64,000 nucleotides of DNA, from positions 372,001 to 436,000 of the forward strand of contig LNKV01000046.1 in assembly GCA_001465935.1 (NCBI GenBank), given 5' to 3'. A program made the position numbers and the translations under genes. Below, in pieces: positions 34,247 to 45,198 of this stretch (positions within the stretch are counted from its first letter, which is position 1; each line of letters starts with the position of its first letter). This DNA is from Clarireedia homoeocarpa (taxonomy: Eukaryota > Ascomycota > Leotiomycetes > Helotiales > Rutstroemiaceae). The notes below the pieces were generated by a model. It ran no database searches, was not told the DNA's origin, and worked only from the letters and a program-made list of their open reading frames with translations.

Positions 34247-36491
34247 TCAGCCTTCCAAAAGCCTATCCGGCTTCTCGTCCCCAATCAACTTTTTCAGTGC
34301 TTCCACTGTGATCTCCACAACTTCTTGGCTCCTTGATTTCTTCAAGCATTCTTTCAAAGTTTCCAACCCATCAGCCGACTTTATCTTTTCTACCCCCCAC
34401 GTCCCCGTCTCACCTGGTGCTGTAAGTACGTTAAGCACGCACACCGCCCCTCTGTGTCGCATATCCTCTTCATCTTCCTTGCACATGCCTAGCAAGAGAT
34501 TGACTCCCCTGTCTCTTTCTAAAATCGCAGCAACAGCAGTATCCCATTGAGTAAGACTGGCCAATGCACCTCCCGCAGCTCGTCTTGTGGCTAAATCCTC
34601 GGCATCTGCCAATGCTAAAATAATATGCATCCGCTGGGAAGCTTGTTTGCCGCCATCGGCGAACTTGGCAACACCTTCGGGAGACTGCATGAGGTTGCAA
34701 ATAAGTTCCACGGTAGCTCGAACCACCATCTTGTTATTTGCAAGAAGTAGTTCCTCGATCTGTGGCCAGGCCAATCTAATGATAGGATTGCGGGCGCTAT
34801 CGTCAGTTGATGCAAGATTCGTCAAGGCAAGAAGAGATTCGAATACGGGAAGGAGGTCGCGCTGTTCAACGGCTGGGTCATCTTCGAGTAACATGAGAAG
34901 GGGACGAATAGCTGAGACGAGAGAAAGAGGATTAGATCCACCGAAAACGTGTTGAGGATTGGTGGAGATCAGAATGCGAGCCAAAGCATGGGCTGTGACC
35001 CGTCGCGCAGAGGTGTTTTCTGCAGGAAAGATGGCGTAAGCGTGCAGTAATAGTTTAATGCCTCCTTGCTGGGCCATCTGCCCGCGGATTTTGGGGGTTT
35101 TGGATAGCGAAAAGACGATAGATATGACTTGAGTGAGCGAGGCTACCGACCCATGCTGACTATTTGTAACGAGAACAGGGATAACACCAGCTTCGAAAAC
35201 GGCTTGACACCTTTTAGCAACATGTTCATCATCGTTCAACGGGTTAGGCTTGGGAGACTCTTTCGAAGCATTTGCATAAGCCTTTAATTGGCCCAGTTTC
35301 TTCTGTTCTTCCGACTGGGGAGGCATGTATACGGTAAGATTGACGAGGATGGTAAGAGCTCCATATGTGGTCGGCGACTTGGGTGGTGCTTCTTTCAAAG
35401 CCTTGATCAGATTAACCAAAAACGTTTTGTCTGATGCCAATTTTTCTTTCACAGCAGGCTGCAGAGAAGCATATGCTAGACCCTCAATCGAACTTTGCTG
35501 AGGGCCGTCTGTAGATAGCATCTTTTTGAACATGTCCGAGAGTTCTTCGATACTTGTCGTGGCAGGCTGAATGCGTTCTCCCGTTTCGGCATTTGAGGAT
35601 GAAGGAATAGCCTTCAATCCTGAAGTCAGTCAGAATCATTTAACTCTGTGACGCAATGTCCATCACAGTATTCCGGAATGGAGAAGGAATTAAGACAAAG
35701 ACTTATGCGGCGGGACGTACCTGGATCTTAGCTAGTATGACAGCTGCGAGGTTCTTTACTTGGTCAGAATGTATTCGCTGCTGTATTGACCCATCTTCAG
35801 CTCCAACACCAATAGACGCGGCAGCCACCTCGATGGCGGGAGTTTCGTTCACAATCTCTTCCAGCCACTCTGTACAGTACTTCTGAATAGCTTCTCGACA
35901 AGGCGTATTCATGCAAGCAGCGCTGAGTAGCTCTAGAGCGGCTTGCTCAACCTTTCTACTCTTCCACTTCCTTCTCATCAACTGACCCAGACCAGGAATG
36001 AAGCCTTCGCTAAGAAAGAAACCAGAGATAACATCAGGAACAACAGGAAACATAGATGCTGCGACTGAAAATGCAAGTATGAGGTCATCATAAGTGCCTT
36101 TAGCAACACGGCCATAGAAGAAATTCGAAAGATATTCAACACCCTGCTGTTCCGAAGCTTTAAGATATGCCGAAGTCGTCAAAGTCGCGTGACCTCGAAC
36201 TGCCGGAGACTGCCGCATATCAAGGTAACCCAAGATAGTTTCGAGGATGTCTTGATCAATCAATTGATAGAGGGGTTTATGTGATTCTTTCGATCTCGTT
36301 TCAACAGAAGAGTCATCGCTGAGCAACCTCGTCAGATTGTTCAATTCTCTGCAAGTATCTTCATCTTCTTGCCCACCTTCGGTAAGGCGTGCAAGCAAGA
36401 GTAGCGTCTTATCCTCTAGAGAGTCATTTGCAGCAGTTGAGAAATGCGGAACGCTAGGATCGGTGTGTGTTCTTTCAATGTGATCTGCCAT
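34247..36491 (-). CDS. SHE4: UCS-domain myosin chaperone (She4/CRO1/UNC-45 family)
   Basis: Exons 36491-35721 and about 35611-34247 give 711 aa, an all-helical armadillo/HEAT protein. Helical repeats such as VRGHATLTTSAYLKASEQ, ALELLSAACMN and KNLAAVILAKI precede the intron. The C-terminal half continues with a SPTTYGALTILVNLTVY block, TAHALARILISTNPQ and MVVRATVELICNLMQSPEG. These match the central and UCS domains of fungal CRO1/She4. The family folds and stabilises type I, II and V myosin motors and is needed for endocytosis, cytokinesis and septation. The TPR module of animal UNC-45 is absent, as in fungi generally. The in-frame acceptor is TTGAAG at about 35612, 9 nt past a better-looking TTCAG that would break the frame, so this junction should be checked. 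Divergent from TFB4. Confidence 0.8.
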
Positions 36492-36900
36492 TTTGATGGA
36501 GCATTTCTCGAGAACGAATTCCTAGGTTGATTGAAGACGAGAAGAAAAGGAAAAGAAGAATATGAAAACAAGAATAGAAAAGTAACTAATCGAAACTAAA
36601 ACAACCGCAATGTGATACAAGACCATAACCCCACATTCTTCAGCCAAGATCTACACGTGACTAGGCGATTAGCAGGGATCCCACGGCTCCACAACTTTAC
36701 GTGCATGATGATCTTCCAGCCGTGTTTCGTTTTTCAGCCTTCAAGAAATTGATCACTATTCGACATGCAACAAATGCCAATCGTTGGTAGAAATCCAGCA
36801 GGACCTGAATAATTTCGTTAATTTTCGAGCTCAGCTACGGCACGCACATTCTCACACAGCACACAAATCTCGAGGTTCCCATGCCTGAAGGTCTTCCGGG
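36492..36900. other. Divergent promoter region UCS/TFB4
   Basis: About 410 nt between two divergent starts. Purine-rich next to the UCS gene; no clear box. Confidence 0.5.
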
Positions 36901-38104
36901 ATGGACAATGTAGATGGTTCCGACCACTTTGAAAGAGCCGTTGAAGGTATGAAGTAACAGCAGAGCAGACGAACATTGGAGTATCTAATATCTTGCAGGG
37001 CCCTCTCCTTCACTTCTTGTCATCGTGCTTGATACGAATCCTCATGCTTGGGCACTTCTTTCATCCACTCTTCCAATTTCGAAAGCTATCGCAAACCTCC
37101 TTGTCTTCATAAATGCACACCTAGCCTTCAACAATGCGAACCAAGTCGCCATTATAGCCAGCCACTGCCACCGCGCGGTATTTCTCTACCCAGAGCCACT
37201 ATCTGCTCCCTCTTCCACGTCCGAAGATGTCGAAATGACCAATGCCACCACACAATTTCCCGCCGATGATGCCAATAAATACCGACCCTTTGCGCTTATC
37301 GAAAATGCCCTTTTGACTACTCTCCGCAACCTAATTTCCACAACCACCGAAACAGAAGTTTCGACTACAACAACTACACAAATGGCTGGCGCTCTTACTC
37401 TCGCCCTCTCTTACATCAACAAATGCACAGTAGCCTACAGCGACACGACACCCGCCGCCTCCAAACCCGGTTCCACCGACCTCAGCAACCCCACTACCGT
37501 CACCGGTCTGCATTCGCGCATTCTTGTCCTTTCCGTCAGCGGTGATCTCGCCCATCAATACATACCCATAATGAACACGACCTTCGCGGCGCAACGTCTG
37601 CGCATTCCTATCGATATATTGAAACTTGCTGGGGATACTGTATTCCTGCAACAAGCAAGCGATACCACGAAGGGGATCTACATGCACTTGAAGAATCCGC
37701 AAGGACTACTTCAATATCTAATGATGGCATTTTTGCCAGATCAGATCAGCAGGAGAAATTTGGTTGCGCCGACACAACAAGTCGTTGATTTCCGAGCGGC
37801 TTGCTTCTGTCATAGGAAGGTCGTGGATGTCGGCTTTGTGTGTAGTATTTGCTTGAGTAGTAAGTTTCTCCACTCCTTCCAATTCTCCCGGGTGTTTAAG
37901 TATCAGAAGAGACTAATATATGGCCCTCTAGTATTTTGCTCTCCACCGGAAGGCGCAATCTGTTTAACTTGTTCTACACACCTCGCATTGGGTGACTACG
38001 GTGCTAAACCAGCTGTCATACCTCGAAAGAAAAAGAAGAAGCGAAAGCTAAACGGAGGAACGGAGACTGGCAGTGGGAGGGGAACGCCGGTTCCAGGAGA
38101 ATGA
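36901..38104 (+). CDS. TFB4: TFIIH core subunit Tfb4 (p34)
   Basis: Exons 36901-36946, 36999-37859 and 37932-38104 give 359 aa. After a 16-residue exon 1 comes a von Willebrand A-like fold: SLLVIVLDTNPHAWALL, LLVFINAHLAFNNANQVAIIA, and RILVLSVSGDLAHQYIPIMN. The C4-type zinc motif follows, with CFCHRKVVDVGFVCSICLS before the intron and CSPPEGAICLTC after it. The C-terminal tail is strongly basic (RKKKKKRKL). Tfb4 pairs with Ssl1/p44 in the TFIIH core for transcription initiation and nucleotide-excision repair. The last intron falls inside the zinc region, so unspliced transcripts would lose it. Confidence 0.94.
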
Positions 38105-38682
38105 TAATTTGAGGGACACGACATTTGTAGATCTATAGATATATCGGCGTTCAGGCTAAGCATTTTCGGGGGTCACTAACTATACATGAAGTGGTAGCAT
38201 CATGTCGAAAAAGCGGTTTCCTGGAGAAATCAATTAGATTTCGAATCAGAATATTAATACTTGTTCGAGGGTGGTTATTCTAGGAGGTCGGTTTCAGTTG
38301 AAGCTATCTTAAAAGACATAGCTTTACAATGCAAGCCATGCAACCTCCTCTATCCATCCCTACCTTTGCCAATCTACCGGCTCCGCAGCATATCTGCCAT
38401 TGGGTTTCCAAGTGAACAGGGGAGCTCTCCCACAGATCTACAGGCTTCTCAAAGCAATGAATCTTCGCATCTGTTTTAAACGCCGTCATCATGCAGCAAA
38501 TCATTGATAAATCATTAGCCCATAAGCTCCTGTTTGAATAAAGAAACCATCAATTTTCCCAACCGATGCAAATAACACAAGCAGTGCTGAACTGGACTAA
38601 TGTGTGCTGCAAGCCCAGGGAAATGCTATCCAGCTTAGAAATGAGTCTAGAACCAAGTAGTGACGCGTTTGAGGTGAGATAG
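38105..38682. other. Convergent 3' flanks of TFB4 and taspase-like gene
   Basis: About 580 nt, no repeat, RNA gene or convincing frame. Confidence 0.5.
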
Positions 38683-40793
38683 TCATTTTTGATCGATTCG
38701 TATCTTGCGTCCTCCTCGGACGACGGTGCCATTATCGCCGAGTCGGGACATGACGCATTTGGCATCCCGCTCGTTGGAAGCATACGAAGCTAACGCGAAT
38801 GAATCGGTGTTGTGAGCGAAGTGCAGGAAGAATCCATCCCGAGTCTTTTTTACAGCCATTACACCGATTGCGCCGGCGGAATTACTACCATGAACACCAG
38901 GGTGGCCCATGAAGTCCGCCTGAACGAAAGATTCCATGGCTTCATCTTCATCCGCTTCCATATCTTGACCGCCACGGGCTCTTCTGGTGTTGTGATATAA
39001 TCGATCAGCACACTTTTGCGATGCCATGGTGGTCGCCATATGTTCTCCAGTGCCACTGGTCACTGCAGCGACAGACACGTTGTCTTCATCTCGTTCGTCA
39101 GCAGGAATAACTGCAGTACCGATACCAACAAGAGCTGCAGGTCCAACCCGCCCACGGTGCTTCATACCAATTCCACCAGAGGAAGAGCCTGCTGCAATAC
39201 GACCATACATGTCGATGGCGATGGCACCGACAGTATCGGTAATCATATCCTCGTCCAGTTTTGCAAGCATCTTAGCTTGGCGGCCTTCCACTGTTCCTTC
39301 ATGAGTAAGTTCCAACGAAGCGGCATGTAAATCGACCATTTTACTAGGGTGCGTCGGTGATGAGTGACCATCTGAACTCGAAGGTCTTGCAATAGGCAGT
39401 GGTTCAACGGACAAATTAACATTTGGTTCACTAAAAATCCCGACACCACTAGAGCTTGGTCCCAGAAGCGAATGAACACGGGCTGTTCCATCACTAGTTT
39501 GTGTTGCATATCGAGCACGTTTTGCAGGGGTCGTGTTGACCGGTGACCGGGAGGCTCCACGAACTGGCGAGTTCATTTGAAAATATCCTCTGCTTGGGGG
39601 AGTAATAGGACGAGGAGCTTTTCCACCCTGGGAATAAGTTGGGCATTCTTGCGGACACGTACTCTGGACAGGCGAATATGTTGATGGTGAATCAGGTTGA
39701 CCTTCGTTCCAGGTACCGTTCAAAATTGCACTGGTGTGGTCTCGTCGCTGTTGTGCCCTTACGCGCTCATCATATTCCCGAGCCACGAGTTCTTCATCGG
39801 CGGCTTGACTACTATTAGTACTTGACGGTGTTAGACGACCACCTTCAGCGCGGCGCAGGTCATCACGCCATCGAATGAATCGGTCGCGAGCATTTTTGGA
39901 CACAATCAACTCGTGAGGCACCACTGGTATACCATGTTCCCATGCGAAATCAGTTGCTCCTTGACCGACAAGCAGATTTGGTGGAACTCGTCTAAGAGAT
40001 AAGGGTCGGCTCGACGTCTCGAGAATCAGCCTGGCCAAGCTGATGGGGTTCTTGATTTCTGCATTGTTTGCATTAGTTGCGTGGGACATGTAATTAGGTG
40101 ATGATTTGAGTCTTACGAGCTGTTGCTCCGCATGCACCACTTCGGCCCAAATGGTCCACTATGGTCGCGTCGCACTCAACAATTCCTTCAATTGAAAGAT
40201 TACTACCAAAGCCTGCATTCGTAATTTCTTTATCCTCAAGTACTTTGATCGCGGCTTCGACAGCATCGACAGCTGAGCCGCCTGATTTGAGAATACGCAT
40301 AGCTATTCGCGCAGCACTAACATGTATAAGGTCAGATCCTCTATTTCTTCAAATGACAAAACTCGAATTTGAGGGTTTAGGCTTACTCGTTACAAGCACC
40401 TAAATGGATATGCTCATTCGTAGTACTGTGATAGCCTGCACCGGCATGTACAAATATCGCAGAAACACCTGGTTGGGGTTGCCTTGATCGGCGGGGTTCT
40501 GCTGGTCCATCCATAACTGGTCTATAGCTAGAAGCACTGCTCAACTCTCCAGGCTGATAGAAAGGCGTCTTTATAGTCATTGGAGAAAAAACTGACCATG
40601 GATCTGGATGGTCGAAAAACGGAGAAGGTGTAATCTCAATTTTACCCTGTTGAGATCTGCCGATTGAAAATATGAAGTCGCGGCGGAATTGACGAAATCG
40701 TTCACGAGCGTTGTCAATTTTGTTCGAGAGTTGGGATTGTTGTAGTTGAGATCTTTTTATTTCAAAAATTTGTCGTTGTTGCATGTGTTCAGG
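38683..40793 (-). CDS. Taspase/asparaginase-type Ntn hydrolase
   Basis: Exons 40793-40387, 40316-40117 and 40058-38683 give 660 aa. The family N-terminal signature is AIFVHAGAGYHS, continuing in exon 2 with RILKSGGSAVDAVEAAIKVL and ITNAGFGSNLSIEGIVECDA. A Ser/Pro-rich insert of about 150 residues follows. The self-processing site is DMITDTVGAIAIDMYGR, which makes a Thr near residue 478 the new N-terminal nucleophile. Then come SGGIGMKHRGRVG and the TSGTGEHM substrate loop. This is the type-2 asparaginase fold; the taspase-1-like layout suggests an endopeptidase cutting after Asp, but the substrate is unknown. The frame is open upstream of 40793 to a possible TAG acceptor near 40,870, with no earlier ATG. 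The first ~130 residues are not conserved-looking, and the start could be further in. Confidence 0.85.
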
Positions 40794-41012
40794 CATGGGG
40801 TATGAGAGAGTAAACAAGCGTTTGGCTTCAAGTGAATAGGCTGATGTGGAAAGGTTTTCGAGATCGGCCTACAGAGAAGCGCAAATCAAAGGACGCCGAG
40901 CTATAATAAGAAATCGAACGGGAGATCAGGACAGTTCGTTTTTTCCAGCCTCTAGCGGCTTCGAAGAGGGGTTCAGTTAGAAGGAGTGTCGACGTTGTTG
41001 GAAAGGGTATAT

Positions 41013-41360
41013 CTAAAGGAGATCTAGGCCTGTCGCATCGTCTGATAACTCAACCACGTCGTGACGACTGTATGTTGGCAGAGAATCTTTCCGATAAGAT
41101 CTTTCAGCTTGAGCTTTTAGCAATCTGGTAATTAGATCCACAGAAGCTACCGATATTGCATTAGCAGGTCACTCAAATTCCTGCATTGCTTTCCAAGAGA
41201 CGTCCAACCTTTAGGTTCCTTGGAACGGGCTTGAAGTGCTTTCAAAGCATGAATGATGGCTATTGGAATGATCCAAGCAGGAGTGTAACTTGGAAGTTGT
41301 TCAGTGATTATGCTATAAACAGGAACAAGGTACGAACAGATAGTTGAGACTTCAAGAGTA
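41013..41360 (-). CDS. Unrecognised small spliced gene (5' end unresolved)
   Basis: Two exons read well together: 41360-41209 and 41146-41013, joined through an intron with GTTGGA donor, TGCTAAT branch and GGTAG acceptor. Exon 1 contains a hydrophobic stretch (ICSYLVPVYSIITEQ, then YTPAWIIPIAIIHALKAL). Exon 2 reads SVDLITRLLKAQAERSYRKD, then SLPTYSRHDVVELSDDA and a stop. No ATG occurs in this frame, so at least one more 5' exon is needed. A candidate (ATG near 41,574, exon end 41,558) joins in frame at a CTCAG acceptor but has a poor GTTCTA donor. It is probably a small membrane-associated protein of unknown function. It lies between the taspase-like gene and ARP3, upstream of the former on the same strand. 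Confidence 0.38.
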
Positions 41361-41967
41361 CTGAGAATATTTAGGTGGGAGTTGAATCAGATAAGTCAAC
41401 TCTAAAACGAGTGTCGATGATGAAAATGCGGAATTTAGAAGGACGAAAAAGAAGTGAGTGGTGATGTTTGGTGAGTAAGAAATTTTAGGATTGAAGGGCA
41501 ACAGAAGGACTTCTTGTTGACATGAATATAAGTATGGAAGAGACGTCGATATAGAACTAGAGAGAATTGGCCATAATGAGGCAAGAACGTTTCTTGAGGG
41601 AGAGTAACCGTAGATGGTTGCTTGTGGAAAACTTCATCTTGCTTCCCAAACCTAAGTCGTAATTCATAATTCACTCCCGTCTATGGAAGGTGCGAGGCAG
41701 ACGTAGAAGTAGACCGAGCCTCAAGAATTCAAAGACGGTAGTGCATAAGTATTGCACGTGACGCGGATTTTACTGGCTGGTTGTTATTCTGGTGGGGTTC
41801 GTTAAACGGCGCACCGCCTATCGGTCGTCATCTCGAAGCTCTCGGACTGAAAGGCCAACGGTCAATACAGCTGTCAATCTTTACCACAAGGCATCTTTAT
41901 AACAGTCGAGAGCTGTCGCATAACTTCCCAGAAGATTTGGGACTGCATTGCGCAGCTTTACTTCATC
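41361..41967. other. 5' region of ARP3
   Basis: Holds the ARP3 promoter and probably the missing 5' exon(s) of the small minus-strand gene. Otherwise nothing recognised. Confidence 0.4.
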
Positions 41968-43648
41968 ATGGCTTCTCACACTCCGGCCGTTGTCATGGAC
42001 AAGTACGTTTCGAGCATCCCCCAAGGCAGCCCACACACCCCCCATATCCCGAGAGTTCGAATTATTGTCTACATTGTTACATCTGCTGATATTTGGTGAT
42101 AGCGGTACCGGTTACTCAAAACTTGGTTAGTCTTTAACTATTCGACATAATGGGATATAGCTAAACTTGTTTACCTCATAGGTTTCGCCGGCAATGATTC
42201 CCCATCCTTCGTATTCCCTACAGCTATAGCAACGAAAGGTGCCGCCGCGGCAGGTTCTGGATCGGGTTCCGGACGCCCTGCGGTTGCAAACAAACCTTCG
42301 TATCTTACAGGTGGTGCTGGCCCAGGAGGACATCTGTCAATGAAACGTGGAACCGAGGATTTGGACTTCTTCATTGGTGATGAAGCATTAGCAGCAGCCA
42401 GCGGACCAGGTGCGCACAAAAGCTACCCTAGAAGGATACAGAATTGATAGTTGCAGGTTATGGCATACATTATCCCATTCGCCATGGTCAAATTGAGAAT
42501 TGGGTAAGGGGGTCAAGCCGCAATCGAAATATGAGGGGTTAACGTGTTTTAGGACCATATGGAAAGATTTTGGTCGAACTCGATATTCAAGTATCTTCGT
42601 GTGGAACCAGAGGATCACTATTTCTTGTTGACCGAGCCAGTATGTACTTGCTATTCAAGCCGATGATAGGCCCCTTACTCACCGACAATTTCTAGCCTCT
42701 CAATCCACCAGAGAATCGTGAGAATACCGCCGAGATTATGTTCGAATCTTTCAATTGTGCCGGTCTATACATTGCTGTCCAAGCTGTGCTTGCTTTGGCT
42801 GCATCATGGACTTCATCCAAAGTTTCTGATCGATCTCTGACAGGAACCGTTATTGATTCCGGAGATGGTGTTACGCACGTTATTCCCGTGGCAGAAGGAT
42901 ATGTCATCGGTTCATCTATAAAGTCTATTCCAATCGCTGGTCGAGACATAACCTACTTCGTTCAGTCACTACTTCGAGACCGAGGCGAACCAGATTCGTC
43001 ATTGAAGACAGCAGGAGAGATCAAGGAGAACTACTGCTACGTCTCCCCAGATATTGTCAAGGAATTTTCTCGATTCGACAGTGACCCTTCAAGATTTATG
43101 AAACACACAGTTACCCAACCTGGTGGACGACAGGTTACGGTAGATGTGGGTTACGAGCGATTCCTCGCACCCGAAATCTTTTTCAATCCCGAAATCTACT
43201 CCTCTGACTTCTTGACTCCACTGCCTACCGTTGTTGATGGTGTTATCCAATCCTCGCCTATTGATGTACGTCGTGGACTTTACAAAAACATCGTCCTATC
43301 TGGAGGAAGTACGCTATACAAGGACTTCGGCCGCAGATTACAACGCGATATCAAACACTTGGTGGACGACAGAATCAAGGCCAGCGAAGCTAGAAGTGGT
43401 GGTGCAAAAAGTGGTGGATTGGAAGTTCAGGTCATCTCACACAAACGACAAAGACATGGTCCATGGTTCGGTGGTTCTCTTTTGGGTCAAACTCCGGAAT
43501 TCAGATCTTATTGCCATACCAAAGCAGGTAAGTTGACGTCGAAATCCATACAATCAGGAACAGATACTAATAGTCTACAGAATACGAAGAAGTAGGGCCA
43601 AGTATTGTTCGTAGATTTGCCTTGTTAGGAGGACCAGGAGGATCATAA
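41968..43648 (+). CDS. ARP3: Actin-related protein 3 (Arp2/3 complex)
   Basis: Seven exons (41968-42002, 42103-42125, 42182-42409, 42457-42503, 42553-42639, 42696-43527, 43581-43648) give 439 aa. The actin fold is unmistakable: [18 protein letters not shown] built over three exons, [60 protein letters not shown] for the nucleotide-binding hinge, and [20 protein letters not shown]. The Gly/Ala-rich insert near residue 40 and the C-terminal [12 protein letters not shown] are Arp3 features. Arp3 with Arp2 forms the branch seed for actin at endocytic patches. The 23-nt second exon is very small and easily missed by gene callers; six introns in the first two thirds match the common pattern for conserved fungal actin genes. 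Confidence 0.97.
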
Positions 43649-44208
43649 AGCAAAATAGACATATGACTGAAACTGTAGAGACATAAGGAGGGAGGCAAAA
43701 GCTGCATGTGCACTGGGCGAGCGGAGTCTATGTGATACGATTGAAGTGATGAAACGAACCGAGATGTTTACAGCTAGTTGATGGACTTTAGGGGTTTATA
43801 AAATTGATCAAATCGTTGTATATTTTCTTCGTGGTGGGGATGTGTAAGAAACTCCATGTGCTGATGGTTGCCGACTGGTATTTTGATTCTCTGATGTGCC
43901 ATCTTCATAGAGCTCGTATCAGTATATAACACTTCTGGTTCTTCCTGATAACTGTCCCAGAGATTGACATTATCTTCTCCCTTCCTTTCCATCTACACGT
44001 GATCACATAATAGGTGGGGTCGTTTCACGCGTGCCAGAATCTCCATGATTAATATAATATTGCACAACGCGTAACTTAAACATTCAACCAGAAGAAAGTC
44101 GCAAACCTCTCAAACTCATTCATTGCACATTTCCTCTTCAATTCCACCTTCGCAAGTCACCAATCAATCTCACAAACACCCCCAAAAAAAAAGACACAGA
44201 ACGCAAAA
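43649..44208. other. Intergenic ARP3-DAD3
   Basis: About 560 nt. A 72-codon minus-strand frame at 43774-43992 was considered and not accepted. Confidence 0.5.
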
Positions 44209-44630
44209 ATGGACGCAATAGATGCCTCCTCAATACCCCTCCCCACAAACGAGGATCTCTCGCCCATCGAACAAGACCTCCTAGATGAATATGAACGCCT
44301 GGCAGAGAATATGAGAACAGTACGGTCTCTTTCTAATTTTTGGCCCTCTCCTCCCCTTCTTTCCCCCACCTCCCTTTTCCCTCCTCTCTCTTCCCCTAAA
44401 AATAGACTCAACTGACATCCCCCCAGCTGGCGCTCAAACTCGAACAACTATCCGATGCGCCGGCGGCCGAGATTCTCGATAGCCTGCGGCAGCTGGAGCG
44501 CAAGACGAGTTTGGTGTTTACGCTGCTGAAGGCGAGTGTGTATAGTATTGTTTTGCAGCAGGAGATTTTGGAGGGGAATGGGGAAGGGGAGGGGGAAGAG
44601 GGAGGTGAAGATGATACGTTGGGGTTGTGA
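44209..44630 (+). CDS. DAD3: DASH/Dam1 complex subunit Dad3
   Basis: Two exons (44209-44319 and 44427-44630) give 104 aa. The conserved core is LSPIEQDLLDEYERLAENM, then after the intron ILDSLRQLERKTSLVFTLLK and ASVYSIVLQQEI. The tail is acidic and glycine-rich. Dad3 is one of the ten small coiled-coil subunits of the DASH ring, which couples kinetochores to microtubule plus ends. The size agrees with Dad3 of other fungi (about 90-110 aa). The intron is pyrimidine-packed before its CCCCCCAG acceptor. Confidence 0.9.
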
Positions 44631-45198
44631 GATGTGGGGAGTTTGGGTGTTTTTTTATTTTTTTTTTTATTTTTTTTTTTATTTTTTTATTTTTTTTTTG
44701 TACTATAGAAGGAGGCCGAGGTAATGTGAGGGAGGGAAAAGATGTGGATGGAAGGAGGAGATATGGCAAAGGCGAGGAATAGTACGATGTGGGACGCAGA
44801 TATGGGATTAAACATTTATGCCGCGAGATGGGATGCGGTTTCGAATTGGGATATCCGAGCGCAAGCAACCAGAAGAAGGTACACAAAAACCAGACACCGA
44901 ATTCGGAGGTAGCTGATGAATATGGGAATAAGGGCAGGCGAATTCGAGAATTCTACAAGAGTAGGATATCGGATGGGAATTGATCATCATTTAGGAGTTC
45001 TAGCAATAAGATACCCCCACACATCTCACCAGAGATATGTACGTACAGTATACATGAATATACCAACCACGCAGACGAGCAAGGAAAGCCAGGTTTCCCA
45101 GCTTTGGACACCGTCTTCTATGCAAATGCACATATCTTTCCCTTCATCCTACTCATACAGCGTACATAATACACATGTCCCCCCTCTATTTAGCGTAT
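44631..45198. other. 3' flanks of DAD3 and mitochondrial uS5
   Basis: Convergent 3' region. Includes a T-rich tract at 44,652-44,699 made of ATTTTTTTTT-like units just past the DAD3 stop, which could affect transcript ending. Confidence 0.5.
44652..44699 (+). repeat. (A)T8-10 decamer tract
   Basis: About five T runs separated by single A residues, 22 nt after the DAD3 stop codon. Confidence 0.8.

Noticed and set aside
43774..43992. 72-codon minus-strand frame with a good ATG
   Set aside because: No domain, no intron, overlaps the expected ARP3 3' UTR; chance cannot be excluded.
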